Shown: positions 16,075 through 24,543, numbered from the stretch's first letter. The stretch is 36,084 nucleotides of DNA from JBGTCY01 sp041748615 (GCA_041748615.1 JBGTCY010000031.1:1-36084), one strand, 5' to 3'. Numbers and translations are program-made. Notes: a model not told the origin generated them from the sequence alone.

Positions 16075-16096
16075 GAAAGCGATGAATTTTGTTTTT

Positions 16097-17632
16097 TTAC
16101 CTGAACACAAAATACAACCCGCCCACTGCCAGCACAATCAATGCCGCCCATACTTTCATGCCGGTAGTCAAAGAGGTGGATTCAAAATCCTGGCGAACGG
16201 GGTAAACGATTTCCCGTTGCATGGGCGCGATGAGGGTAATGATGGTCATCACTCCGCAAATAACGATAAAACAAATCGCCATGTGATGCAGAAAAGCGAT
16301 CTTCCAGGTGTTCAGCAAAATGATATATAAAGGGATATTGAGCAACATGCCGGTGATAGCGGCAGCGGGAGGCACCTTTTTCCAGATTAACCCCATAAAA
16401 AATGCCGCGACAATGCCCGGCTGAATACAGCCCCACCAAATCTGGATGAACTTGTACAATCCTTCCCCGTAATTTTCGACAAAGCGGGTGCTGAGACACG
16501 CGATAATGACCATCACGACAGTGCACACGCGCCCGACTTTGATAAAATGTTTTTGCGAAGCGTCTTTATGAAAAAACTGTTTGTAAAAATCAATGGTGAA
16601 AATGGTCGCAGCCGAGTTGAGCATCGAGTCGAGGGTGCTCATGGTAGCGCCTAAGAGCGCTGCCATGATAATACCCGCCAGCCCAACCGGCAGAATTTGT
16701 TTGACAAGATACGGATAAGCCATATCGGCTTTTTCAATTTCACTGCCATACAGTTCATAGGCGATGATGCCCGGAAAAACGACAATCATCGGGATAAAGA
16801 GTTTGATGGTTGCTGCCAGCAGAACTCCTTTTTGCCCTTCGCGCAGGCTTTTTGCACCCAGAGTGCGCTGTGTAATAAACTGATTCAGTCCCCAATAAAA
16901 AAGATTCGGCAGCCACATGCCGCCAATGAAAACCGCTGTCCAGGGCAGTTCAGGATGGTCAGCGGGCATGATGGTATGAAGCCGTCCCTCGGAAAGTTCG
17001 ATGAAGGCTTCGATGCCGCCTACTTTATCGAAAGCCAGTACAGTCACCACCACACCGCCAATCAGCAGGGTGCTTCCCTGGATGACATCGGTCCAGACAA
17101 CGGCTTTCAGTCCGCCCAGCATCGTGTAAAGACCGGTGAAAATTCCGAGCATCCAAATCGCGTAAATCAGCTTGAGTCCGAAAATTGATTCAATGGCAAT
17201 GCCGCCAGCATATAACACGGTGGCAAGTGTCACGAACGCATACATTATGAGCAAGCCGCCCCCCATGATGGTTCGGGGTACTTTATTATAGCGGTATTCC
17301 AGAAATTCAGGAATGGTATAGATGCCGGCTTTTAAAAATCGCGGAAGCAGAAAAATTGCAACGATAATGAGGGAGAGCGCGGCTATCCATTCGTAGCTGG
17401 CAATTGCCAAGCCGATGTTTTCCATAAAACCCTGACCTGCCATCCCTACAAAATGTTCAGTGGAGATATTGGACGCGATGAGCGAAATGCCAATCATCCA
17501 CCAGGTGAGCGAGCGTCCGGCAAGAAAATAGTCGGAAGTGGTTTCTTCTTTTCTTGAAGCGTAAAGTGAAACAATCACTACAAACAATAAAAACGCGATA
17601 AACGAGAAGATGTCAAGCGGGCTGAGCGACAT
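16097..17632 (-). CDS. sodium:solute symporter (SSS family, SGLT-like)
   Basis: This is a 511-residue inner-membrane transporter with about 13-14 hydrophobic segments, as in the vSGLT branch. The TSDYFLAGRSLTWWMIGISL segment and SNISTEHFVGMAGQGF match the TM1-TM2 family signature, and ATMSTLDSMLNSAATIFTID is the conserved sodium-site helix. GLNQFITQRTLGAKSLREGQ is also typical. It would import a sugar or another organic solute with sodium. The substrate is not evident and there is no neighbouring catabolic gene to suggest one. A TATTTTG box lies upstream. Confidence 0.93.
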   Translation of the reverse strand: MSLSPLDIFSFIAFLLFVVIVSLYASRKEETTSDYFLAGRSLTWWMIGISLIASNISTEHFVGMAGQGFMENIGLAIASYEWIAALSLIIVAIFLLPRFLKAGIYTIPEFLEYRYNKVPRTIMGGGLLIMYAFVTLATVLYAGGIAIESIFGLKLIYAIWMLGIFTGLYTMLGGLKAVVWTDVIQGSTLLIGGVVVTVLAFDKVGGIEAFIELSEGRLHTIMPADHPELPWTAVFIGGMWLPNLFYWGLNQFITQRTLGAKSLREGQKGVLLAATIKLFIPMIVVFPGIIAYELYGSEIEKADMAYPYLVKQILPVGLAGIIMAALLGATMSTLDSMLNSAATIFTIDFYKQFFHKDASQKHFIKVGRVCTVVMVIIACLSTRFVENYGEGLYKFIQIWWGCIQPGIVAAFFMGLIWKKVPPAAAITGMLLNIPLYIILLNTWKIAFLHHMAICFIVICGVMTIITLIAPMQREIVYPVRQDFESTSLTTGMKVWAALIVLAVGGLYFVFR

Positions 17633-17651
17633 TTTTTTGAATTGATGCGGG

Positions 17652-17658
17652 CAAAATA
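17652..17658 (-). promoter_or_regulatory. probable -7 box of the symporter promoter
   Basis: The minus strand reads TATTTTG, one base short of TAnnTTTG, in the context CACTATTTTGCCCGC. The similar context before the PLP-enzyme gene supports it. It lies 19 bp upstream of the ATG. Confidence 0.4.
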
Positions 17659-17788
17659 GTGATAAGGATTGAAATTGGGAAATATTTAAGGGCAGTTCAA
17701 AATATTGTGAGCGAAATTACTTTCTGAATCCCAGAATATTCAAGTGAGCGCGGAAGAGATAAAGGTTGAAAAGTTTAATTTTAGATAC

Positions 17789-18079
17789 ATGAAAGTCACT
17801 ATCACCATTGATACTACCACAAAAGAAGGGCAGGACGCTTACGACTATATCAAAAAATTGAAAGCGCCCGAAAAATCTATCGCCATCAAAAAGCAGCGCG
17901 CAAAAAAAATCCGAAAGCTGACGGATGAAGAAATGGCATTGCCCGGACCACCGCCATCACAGCAGGAATTTGAAGCATGGCTGGCGGAACCGGATGATGA
18001 TGAAAGTCTTACTTTGGAAGAAGCAAGAGAAGCTACTATTCAATATTTAAAACAGATGCGCAAGAAGCAAAAAAAATGA
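17789..18079 (+). CDS. putative antitoxin of a ParE-type toxin-antitoxin pair
   Basis: This is a 96-residue protein starting MKVTITIDTTTKEGQDAYDY. A GTG at 17744 would add 15 residues without adding a recognisable feature, so the ATG is preferred. The N-terminal beta strand plus helix resembles a small ribbon-helix-helix or similar DNA-binding N-terminus, followed by a basic stretch (AIKKQRAKKIRKLTDEE), an acidic/proline linker and a C-terminal helix that could bind the toxin. The stop overlaps the start of the next gene by ATGA, the usual antitoxin-toxin arrangement. No precise family is recognised. Function is inferred mainly from its partner. Confidence 0.65.
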   Translation: MKVTITIDTTTKEGQDAYDYIKKLKAPEKSIAIKKQRAKKIRKLTDEEMALPGPPPSQQEFEAWLAEPDDDESLTLEEAREATIQYLKQMRKKQKK

Positions 18080-18360
18080 AAATTGAAATCAGGAAACGCG
18101 CATGGAACTCGATTACTAAAACAGCCGCATGGATAGATGCCAAAAACTTACCCGGAAGCGGTGACCGGTGGGCAGATAAGATTTATTCGCAGATAAAAAA
18201 AATTGCAAAGAACAGAGTTGAATTTTCGATATGTAATAATATCGGATTGAAAAAATTCAATTATCGTTGCTTTCACATTGACGAATGGGTAGTGGCATAC
18301 AAGAAAAATCGCGACACATTCACAATTTACCGTTTCATTCACGGTTCGAGGCTGAGATGA
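18076..18360 (+). CDS. RelE/ParE-type toxin-like protein
   Basis: This is a 94-residue basic protein. Its pattern, an N-terminal strand (KIEIRKRAWNSITKTAAWID), a helical hairpin (GSGDRWADKIYSQIKKIA) and C-terminal strands (YRCFHIDEWVVAYKKNR, FTIYRFIHGSRL), is that of the ParE/RelE toxin fold. The gene overlaps its upstream neighbour by ATGA. ParE toxins poison gyrase and RelE proteins cleave mRNA; which activity applies cannot be told. Both genes look intact. Nothing else nearby marks a mobile element apart from the palindromic element 210 bp downstream. Confidence 0.78.
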   Translation: MKIEIRKRAWNSITKTAAWIDAKNLPGSGDRWADKIYSQIKKIAKNRVEFSICNNIGLKKFNYRCFHIDEWVVAYKKNRDTFTIYRFIHGSRLR

Positions 18361-18569
18361 ATCAGAGAGTTAAATAGAATTCTTCAAGGAAAAGTATTAA
18401 AATCTATCCATTTTCCCCGCTGATATACGCTTTGTTCCGCAGATTTTCGCGAATGAAACAATCCGGATTTTTTATGAATATTCAAGAAAGGTATATCATG
18501 ATACTTATTACATTCATTTTATTTTTTCTTTTGAAAAGCATCAATAAATTTTAAACCACAAAATATTAA
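18361..18569. other. intergenic region before the palindromic element
   Basis: No gene, RNA or strong promoter is seen. The region is AT-rich and separates the toxin gene from the inverted-repeat element at 18570. Confidence 0.4.
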
Positions 18570-18687
18570 GTGTAGGACAAATTGCACTTTTTGTGTCATG
18601 CCGGACTTTTTCGGCATCCCCATGTGTTTGTAATCAGCAGGTGATTCCGGCATAAAGCCGGAATGCAGCTTGGAATTTGTCCTACAC
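18570..18687. repeat. 118-bp palindromic element with 14-bp terminal inverted repeats
   Basis: The ends are perfect inverted repeats: GTGTAGGACAAATT (18570-18583) and AATTTGTCCTACAC (18674-18687). Inside are two further hairpins: ATGCCG/CGGCAT (18598-18603 and 18612-18617) and ATTCCGGC/GCCGGAAT (18644-18651 and 18657-18664, loop ATAAA). There is no transposase gene and no clear target-site duplication. It resembles a REP/BIME-like or MITE-like sequence and lies just upstream of the ccmE promoter. Confidence 0.8.
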
Positions 18688-18726
18688 CACCGAATATTCC
18701 CAAAAATGTGACGAACATTTTTCTCG

Positions 18727-18734
18727 TAACTTTG
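18727..18734 (+). promoter_or_regulatory. -7 box of the ccmE-ccmF promoter
   Basis: TAACTTTG is an exact TAnnTTTG match 25 bp upstream of the ccmE ATG. It implies a short 5' leader and separate transcription from the toxin-antitoxin pair. Confidence 0.6.
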
Positions 18735-18759
18735 GTTATCTGTTTTAACATTTATAATC

Positions 18760-19167
18760 ATGAAAAAAACACACATAGCCACGCTGCTGATTATTGTGAT
18801 TTCGATGGGCGTAATCATTGCTAAAATCGGGGATTACAGCAGTTTTGAAACTTTTTCTATGGCGCAAAATGCCGAGGGTAAGGAATTTCATATCGTAGGC
18901 GAACTGGCAAAGCCGGAAGAGATGCTTTACGAACCTGAAAATGACCCCAACTTTTTTTCATTTTACATGAAAGACAAAGCGGGTGAAGAACGGAAGGTGG
19001 TTTTCAAGGGAGCAAAACCGATGGATTTTGAACGCTCGGAACAAATCGTGCTGACCGGCAAAATGGAGGAAGGAGATTTTCATGCTTCCAAAATTTTAAT
19101 GAAATGTCCCTCCAAATACATCAATGATAAACTGGAAGTAACAGAAGTGACGGCATCAGGCATTTAA
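18760..19167 (+). CDS. ccmE: cytochrome c maturation haem chaperone CcmE, Cys-type variant
   Basis: This is a 135-residue protein with one N-terminal membrane anchor (KTHIATLLIIVISMGVIIA) and a periplasmic OB-fold domain. It would carry haem from CcmC to CcmF in system I cytochrome c maturation. The classical HxxxY haem-binding motif is replaced by CPSKY (Cys116 and Tyr120), a Cys-type variant known from some deltaproteobacteria and archaea. FKGAKPMDFERSEQIVLTGK and the following FHASKILMK are OB-fold strands. The stop overlaps the ccmF start as TAATG, so the two are coupled. The genome segment also encodes at least one CxxCH protein needing such a system. Confidence 0.9.
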   Translation: MKKTHIATLLIIVISMGVIIAKIGDYSSFETFSMAQNAEGKEFHIVGELAKPEEMLYEPENDPNFFSFYMKDKAGEERKVVFKGAKPMDFERSEQIVLTGKMEEGDFHASKILMKCPSKYINDKLEVTEVTASGI

Positions 19168-21635
19168 TGGAAATCCAATACATTGGCGAGCAACTAATAC
19201 CCGGGCAAATCGGCAGATTGTCTGTAGTTACTGCATTTGTTGCAGCGCTAACAGCCACGATTGCATATTTTATCGCAACACAAAGAGGTATCAGCCCTTC
19301 GGGAAATTCCTGGAAGCGCACCGCGAGAATTGCTTTTTTTGTTCATGCCGCTGCCGTGCTTGGAATTATCCTGTCGCTTTTTTACATCCTCCTAAATCAC
19401 CGGTTTGAATATCAATATGCCTGGCAGCATTCCTCCATGGAGTTGCCGATGAAATATATTTTGTCCTGCTTTTGGGAAGGGCAGGAGGGAAGTTTTCTGT
19501 TGTGGTCGTTCTGGCATGTGGTGTTGGGTTTTGTGTTGATGGCGCGCGCAAAGGAATGGGAAGCGCCCGTGATGACCGTGCTCGCTGTCACTCAGGCTTT
19601 TCTCGGCACGATGTTGTTGGGGCTTTACTTAGGCGATTACCGGGTTGGCAGCAATCCGTTTCTGCTCTTGCGCGAAACGATGGATGCTCCCATTTTCGCT
19701 CGGGCAAATTATCTTGATTTTATTACCGATGGAAATGGATTGAATCCCCTGCTCCAGAATTATTGGATGACGATTCATCCGCCTACATTATTTTTAGGAT
19801 TTGCGGCAACGCTTGTTCCTTTTGCTTTTGTGATTGCCGCGCTCTGGAAAAACGATTACAAAGGATGGATTTCACAAACATTATCCTGGAGTTTGTTCGC
19901 GACAATGGTGTTGGGAGTCGGCATTCTCATGGGCGGAGCGTGGGCTTACGAGTCACTCACTTTTGGCGGCTTCTGGGCATGGGACCCTGTTGAAAACGCC
20001 TCATTGGTTCCCTGGCTCACGCTGGCGGGCGGATTACATGCTTTATTAATCTACAAGCATACCGGCAGAGCGTTGAAACTCACGTTCATCTTGCTGTCGC
20101 TTACCTTTTTACTGATTCTTTATTCTACCTTCCTCACGCGCAGCGGAATTCTGGGTGACACTTCCGTACATTCTTTTACTGACCTTGGCATGTCTGGTCA
20201 GTTGATATTTTTCATGATGTTTTTTGTGGTGCTGGCGGCTTTGTTTCTTGTGATGCGCTGGAGAATCATACCTTCCGTGAAAGAGGAAGAAAAACTTTCC
20301 TCACGCGAATTCTGGCTTTTCATCGGGGCGTTGATTTTAACGATTTCCGCTTTTCAGATTTCTTTCTCGACTTCTATTCCGGTGCTGAATAAATTTTTAT
20401 CGGCTTTTCGTGTGATTCCTTTGTTTGAAAATCTTTTTGAAAAAGACCTCGCGCCACCGGTGAATCCGGAGCAACACTACAACAGTATTCAAATCTGGGT
20501 GGCAATTATTATCGTTTGTTTAACCGGAACAGTGCAGTATATGCGCTACAAAAGTTCTGAGATGAAGAAGGTGTTGAAGGGGCTTATTGTTCCACTTGTC
20601 GCAGCGGTTATCATTTCACTGCTGGCAATTTTTTCTTTGGAAATTTATGGCATCCAATACATCCTGTTACTCTTCGCGTCCCTGTTCGCGGTTTTTGCCA
20701 ACGTGGGATATTTAATAACGGTATTGAAAGGACGAATAAATGTGGGCGGAGCTTCCGTGGCGCATGTAGGCTTCGCGCTCATCATGCTGGGTTCGCTCAT
20801 CTCGAACCTGAACCAAAAAGTGATTTCCATCAATAATCAGGGCATTGATTTTGGCGCATCATTCGATGAAAAAAATAAACGGGAAAATATTTTACTGCGC
20901 AAAGACGACCCTGTTCAAATGCACGATTATTTAGTGACTTATATCGGGGATTCCGTTTCTGGTCCGAATAATTATTATAAAGTGCTTTATCAGAGAATTG
21001 ATAAAAAAACAGGGGGCATCAGTGAAGAATTTATTTTATATCCCAACGCGCAAATCAATCCTAAAATGGGATTAATCGCCAATCCGGATACCCGTCATTA
21101 TTTAAGAAAAGACATTTTTACGCATGTCACCTCTGTGCCGGATAAAAAAGCTCAAGAGGAGTCAGCGGGAGTTTTTGAACCGGATACCGTGGCGATGAAA
21201 GACACTTTTTTTATCGCGAAAGCTTTCGTGGTACTGGAAGGATTGGAGCCTAACCCACCCGCTTCAAGTCAATATCAACCGGTAGATGGCGATATTGCTG
21301 TAGCCGCCCGCCTGAAGTTGCAAACGCTCAATGGTGAAACATATCTTGCCAAACCGGTTTTCGTTATCCGTGACAGAAGTGTTCTGGCATTTGAAGCGGA
21401 AGTAAAAGAATTGAATGTCACTTTCAGAATTGAACGTATTCTACCGGAGTCAGACAAGCTGATTTTAGGAGTAAAACAGCAGGAAGCCGAAAGTGATTTT
21501 ATTATTATGAAAGCGATTATTTTCCCTTATATCAATCTCTTGTGGTTAGGTTGTCTCGTGATGGCTTTTGGTATTCTCATCAGTATTGTCAGGCGAGTCC
21601 GTGAGGGAAAGCGTTCACGAAAAGTTTTAAGTTAA
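19167..21635 (+). CDS. ccmF: cytochrome c haem lyase subunit CcmF
   Basis: This is an 822-residue polytopic inner-membrane protein, longer than the typical 650 residues because of a large periplasmic/C-terminal part. It ligates haem to apocytochrome thiols with CcmH partners. The haem-handling WWD-type motif is FGGFWAWDPVENASLVPWL, with FWAWDP at residues 269-274, and the preceding MTIHPPTLFLGFAATLVPFA and following TFLTRSGILGDTSVHSF are CcmF/CcmC-family signatures. The soluble part near residues 580-790 holds the long periplasmic loop, and a final helix ends the protein. It starts by TAATG overlap with ccmE. No terminator is evident; ccmA, ccmB, ccmC and ccmH are not in this window. Confidence 0.94.
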   Translation: MEIQYIGEQLIPGQIGRLSVVTAFVAALTATIAYFIATQRGISPSGNSWKRTARIAFFVHAAAVLGIILSLFYILLNHRFEYQYAWQHSSMELPMKYILSCFWEGQEGSFLLWSFWHVVLGFVLMARAKEWEAPVMTVLAVTQAFLGTMLLGLYLGDYRVGSNPFLLLRETMDAPIFARANYLDFITDGNGLNPLLQNYWMTIHPPTLFLGFAATLVPFAFVIAALWKNDYKGWISQTLSWSLFATMVLGVGILMGGAWAYESLTFGGFWAWDPVENASLVPWLTLAGGLHALLIYKHTGRALKLTFILLSLTFLLILYSTFLTRSGILGDTSVHSFTDLGMSGQLIFFMMFFVVLAALFLVMRWRIIPSVKEEEKLSSREFWLFIGALILTISAFQISFSTSIPVLNKFLSAFRVIPLFENLFEKDLAPPVNPEQHYNSIQIWVAIIIVCLTGTVQYMRYKSSEMKKVLKGLIVPLVAAVIISLLAIFSLEIYGIQYILLLFASLFAVFANVGYLITVLKGRINVGGASVAHVGFALIMLGSLISNLNQKVISINNQGIDFGASFDEKNKRENILLRKDDPVQMHDYLVTYIGDSVSGPNNYYKVLYQRIDKKTGGISEEFILYPNAQINPKMGLIANPDTRHYLRKDIFTHVTSVPDKKAQEESAGVFEPDTVAMKDTFFIAKAFVVLEGLEPNPPASSQYQPVDGDIAVAARLKLQTLNGETYLAKPVFVIRDRSVLAFEAEVKELNVTFRIERILPESDKLILGVKQQEAESDFIIMKAIIFPYINLLWLGCLVMAFGILISIVRRVREGKRSRKVLS

Positions 21636-21698
21636 TTCCCGGTAAATAACAATAACCGATGCATTTCCAAAGCGTATAGCGCTCTCACGGACGCCCTC

Positions 21699-21851
21699 TT
21701 ATTTTGTGGTGTTATTCACGCTTTGCCCTTTTTCTAATTTCTGCTGACGCGCCTTACGCTCCCTGATAATCTTATGCGCTTTGCCTCCGCGCGCATCCTT
21801 ATTTGCGACAAATACCTTGATGATATGAAGCGGAGTAAGGAGGTCTGAACT
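21699..21851 (-). pseudogene. possible small ORF remnant lacking a usable start
   Basis: Read on the minus strand, a 50-codon open frame runs to a TAA at 21699-21701 and encodes a basic sequence with HIIKVFVANKDARGGKAHKI and REKAR-like segments (IIRERKARQQKLEKG). In the same frame upstream there are only ATG-ACA-ACC followed by TGA (21852-21854). It has no ATG of its own. I do not recognise the family; it could be the tail of a decayed gene or chance. The remaining parts of 21636-21871 hold nothing I can identify. Confidence 0.3.
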
Positions 21852-21871
21852 TCAGGTTGTCATTTCCAAAC

Positions 21872-21908
21872 AAAAAAAAACCACCGAATTTCTTCGGAGG
21901 TTTTTTTT
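21872..21908 (-). terminator. Rho-independent terminator after rplS
   Basis: CCACCGAA and TTCGGAGG (21881-21888 and 21893-21900) pair across TTTC, with one A-A mismatch, flanked by A8-9 and T8 runs. On the minus strand it follows the rplS stop by about 20 bp. Being symmetrical, it may also stop read-through from ccmF. Confidence 0.85.
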
Positions 21909-21928
21909 GAGTTTAATTAAGGAATTTA

Positions 21929-22309
21929 TCAGGCAGTTGTCGCTGATTTTGATTCATCCACAACTTGTCTTTTTTCCTCAATTCTTGCCTTCTTTCCTTT
22001 CAGTTTGCGCTGATAGAAAATGCGGGCGCGTCTGACTTTGCCGGATTTATTGACTTCAATTCCGTCAATGTTGGGTGAATAAAGCGGGAAAATTCTTTCA
22101 ACTCCAACGCCATTGGAGATTTTACGAACAGTAAATGTTGTGGTCAGCCCGGAACCTCTTACCTGAATCACATCGCCTTTGAATGGCTGGATTCTTTCTT
22201 TGGCTCCTTCAACGATTTTATATTTCACTGTGATGTTGTCACCGGCTTTGAATTTGGGCAAATCTTTAGCCGGAATCAAGGTCTTTTCTATAGATTTTAT
22301 CCTGTCCAT
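21929..22309 (-). CDS. rplS: 50S ribosomal protein bL19
   Basis: This is a 126-residue protein of the normal L19 size. KFKAGDNITVKYKIVEGAKE, IQPFKGDVIQVRGSGLTTTF and VGVERIFPLYSPNIDGIEV are the conserved L19 segments, and RRARIFYQRKLKGKKARI is the conserved basic C-terminus. L19 lies at the interface of the 30S and 50S subunits. The Ala/Ser/Thr tail is slightly longer than in E. coli. It stands alone here, with its own promoter box and terminator, rather than in the trmD-rimM operon seen elsewhere. Assignment is unambiguous. Confidence 0.98.
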   Translation of the reverse strand: MDRIKSIEKTLIPAKDLPKFKAGDNITVKYKIVEGAKERIQPFKGDVIQVRGSGLTTTFTVRKISNGVGVERIFPLYSPNIDGIEVNKSGKVRRARIFYQRKLKGKKARIEEKRQVVDESKSATTA

Positions 22310-22345
22310 AATTGAGTAGATTTAGTATTTTACGTTACGGGATTG

Positions 22346-22353
22346 CAAAAGTA
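22346..22353 (-). promoter_or_regulatory. -7 box of the rplS promoter
   Basis: The minus strand reads TACTTTTG, an exact TAnnTTTG match, 36 bp upstream of the rplS ATG. A TTTTG lies upstream but closer than a normal -33 element. Confidence 0.58.
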
Positions 22354-22379
22354 ATGTTTTTCATTCAAAAGCGGAATTT

Positions 22380-23486
22380 TTATATTGATTCGTAGAGCGC
22401 TTTTGTTTGTTCGGCTGTCTGTTTCCAGGAGAATTTTTGAATCAAGCGGCTGCCTTCATTTTTCAAGGTGTTTTTAATTTCCGAATCTCCAATCAATAAC
22501 TTCACTGTCTCCCGCATATCCTGTTCGCTGAAGGGATTAAAGTAAACAGCCCCGGTTTCCGCAATTTCCGGAAAACAACTTGTGCGGCTGACAGCTACCG
22601 GGCAGCCATTGTCAAATGCCTCCAGAATTGGAATGCCAAACCCTTCATAAATAGAAGGATAAATGAATACTTCAGCATGTTCATAGAGGTACGAAAGCAG
22701 GGCATCATCCACAGGAAATTTGACACATTTTTGAGCAACTTTCAACGAACTCATGAATTGCTTTTCGGAAGTTGAAAAAGGTCCTCCCCCCGCGCAGATT
22801 AAATGCAGGTCGGGATGTTCAACAAGCAGTGGCGCAATCGCGCGGAGCATCCGGTTGAAGTTTTTATACCCCCCTCTTTTACCGACATACAATAAATATT
22901 TTGCAGGTAAATTAACTTTTGGAAGATAATCTGGCGGAGATTTCAGCAAAGAATTTCCGTGATAAATTACTTCAATTTTCTTTTCAGGAAGATTATAAAA
23001 CCTTAAAATATCATTCTTGGTATGTTTGGAAATTGCAATGATTTTAGCGGCTTTCTGAGCCAATAGTTTTTTATGTTGGGCGGTGCTGTCAATCGCGCGG
23101 TATTTGATGGCTTCAGGGTATAATTCATGTATCATGTCATGTATTGTAAGCACAAATGGTTTGTTTCCGATGTATTTCAGAAAATAGGGATGATAGTAAG
23201 TTGGGTGAAATAAATTATAATCGGAGGCTTTCATCCGGTTTCGAGCCGGAAACCTGTTCAATTGTTCCATCAGGAATTTTTTTCCTTTGAAATCTTTCCC
23301 CGGAAAAAACGGCTTTGAAGAGATGGACTTCAATTTACCAATGTATTCATTATTGGTATAAGTTATCGGTAGTTCGAAATCAACTGTACCTGTTTTTTCA
23401 AAATAGTGCATCACCTCCACAAAGTATCTGGAAATGCCGCCCAGTTCCTGAACGCTGAAAATCTGCGAGTCGTAAAGCGCTTTCAT
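22380..23486 (-). CDS. glycosyltransferase family 4 (GT-B)
   Basis: This is a 368-residue cytosolic or membrane-associated glycosyltransferase. SRYFVEVMHYFE lies near the N-terminus, and the C-terminal half has YLLYVGKRGGYKNFNRMLRA and YPSIYEGFGIPILEAF, whose Glu281 and Glu289 form the E-x7-E signature of retaining GT4 enzymes that use sugar nucleotides. The start overlaps the stop of the upstream FkbM-type gene as ATGA, so the two are coupled and probably decorate the same surface glycan. The sugar donor and acceptor are not evident. The gene lies about 70 bp from rplS but is a separate unit. Confidence 0.92.
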   Translation of the reverse strand: MKALYDSQIFSVQELGGISRYFVEVMHYFEKTGTVDFELPITYTNNEYIGKLKSISSKPFFPGKDFKGKKFLMEQLNRFPARNRMKASDYNLFHPTYYHPYFLKYIGNKPFVLTIHDMIHELYPEAIKYRAIDSTAQHKKLLAQKAAKIIAISKHTKNDILRFYNLPEKKIEVIYHGNSLLKSPPDYLPKVNLPAKYLLYVGKRGGYKNFNRMLRAIAPLLVEHPDLHLICAGGGPFSTSEKQFMSSLKVAQKCVKFPVDDALLSYLYEHAEVFIYPSIYEGFGIPILEAFDNGCPVAVSRTSCFPEIAETGAVYFNPFSEQDMRETVKLLIGDSEIKNTLKNEGSRLIQKFSWKQTAEQTKALYESI

Positions 23487-24511
23487 GATTTTGATTGTTG
23501 CTTAAAAAACGCTGATTCGGAATTGAATATTGACTCAAACAAATCCTTGTCTTCGGGCGCGAAAACACAGATGTCACAATACATGAAGCTGTTTTTGCCG
23601 GAAAAATGCTGATGTATCATTTGTAATTGTGCCGTATCCGAAAGTTCAATGTTAGCAAACAAATTGCCCAGATTATCATAAACGATTGCATAACGATAAC
23701 CTGCTTCGTGCAAGCCTGATAGCATCAGCATTCCGTCATCTCCATTTTTCGAAAGCATCGCGGGGTCATATTCAAAAAATAAAATTGGCTTAATCCGCTC
23801 AAGCCATGAAATTGCGCCCCTGATGATTTTAGCATCAAAACCATCCGTATCAATCTTCACCATTTTTGATTGCGCAAATTCAGGCTCGGTTTCTACTAAT
23901 GTGCCCAGCGATTTAAGACTGATTGTAGCTGTTCCGCTTGCGGTGGTGTTGAGTTGACCTGTTCCGCCTTTTTTTTCCAATTCACTTTGAATCGTCATCT
24001 CCTGCTCGCCTAAAAACAATTGAACGCACTTTACATTTTCAAAGTGACGCGCGTTTTGAATCAGGATATTGAAATAAAAGCTATCGCCTTCAATGCAAAG
24101 CACCGGAAAATGAGCTTTTTGCCTGAGCACCACCAGCGTGTCGCCAATGTTTGCCCCAATATCAATAAAAGTCAGATGCTGATATTTCTTAAAAACAGCA
24201 GCGGCTATCCTGCCGACATTGGATGAATAGAATGGATACTTCAGTAGATAGAAAGGTAGGTCATGCGAAAATGGAAGCAGAAAATCAGGCGGCACTTCAA
24301 CCGGCAATTTCTGTCCGGCTGCAATCAAAAACTTTGTTTTTACACGAATTAACGGGTCATAAAATCCGAGGATGAATTTTCTCAGAATTTTTCCGGACTT
24401 CAACAAAAAGAGGGAAAACACGTTGCTTTTTTTACCCAAAAAAAGCAGGCTCTCATAAAAAAAACCGAAAGACATGAAAAGTTTACTGCGCCAAAGTTGC
24501 ACAAGTTCCAT
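23483..24511 (-). CDS. FkbM family SAM-dependent methyltransferase
   Basis: This is a 342-residue protein. The SAM-binding motif is FIDIGANIGD (residues 115-124), followed by LCIEGDSFYFNILIQNA (motif II, with Glu contacting the ribose) and KMVKIDTDGFDAKIIRGA, the conserved FkbM DTDG segment. The family O-methylates sugars or polyketides. About 110 residues precede the SAM domain and are not assigned to a domain. The ATGA overlap with the GT4 gene suggests methylation of a surface polysaccharide or LPS sugar. No promoter box was recognised upstream. Confidence 0.9.
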   Translation of the reverse strand: MELVQLWRSKLFMSFGFFYESLLFLGKKSNVFSLFLLKSGKILRKFILGFYDPLIRVKTKFLIAAGQKLPVEVPPDFLLPFSHDLPFYLLKYPFYSSNVGRIAAAVFKKYQHLTFIDIGANIGDTLVVLRQKAHFPVLCIEGDSFYFNILIQNARHFENVKCVQLFLGEQEMTIQSELEKKGGTGQLNTTASGTATISLKSLGTLVETEPEFAQSKMVKIDTDGFDAKIIRGAISWLERIKPILFFEYDPAMLSKNGDDGMLMLSGLHEAGYRYAIVYDNLGNLFANIELSDTAQLQMIHQHFSGKNSFMYCDICVFAPEDKDLFESIFNSESAFFKQQSKS

Positions 24512-24543
24512 GATATTTTAAACCGGCATTCCGGGGAGTTGAA

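Noticed and set aside
18519..18818. 99-codon minus-strand frame across the palindromic element
   Set aside because: It overlaps the ccmE start and the inverted-repeat element, and its translation has no family-like pattern.
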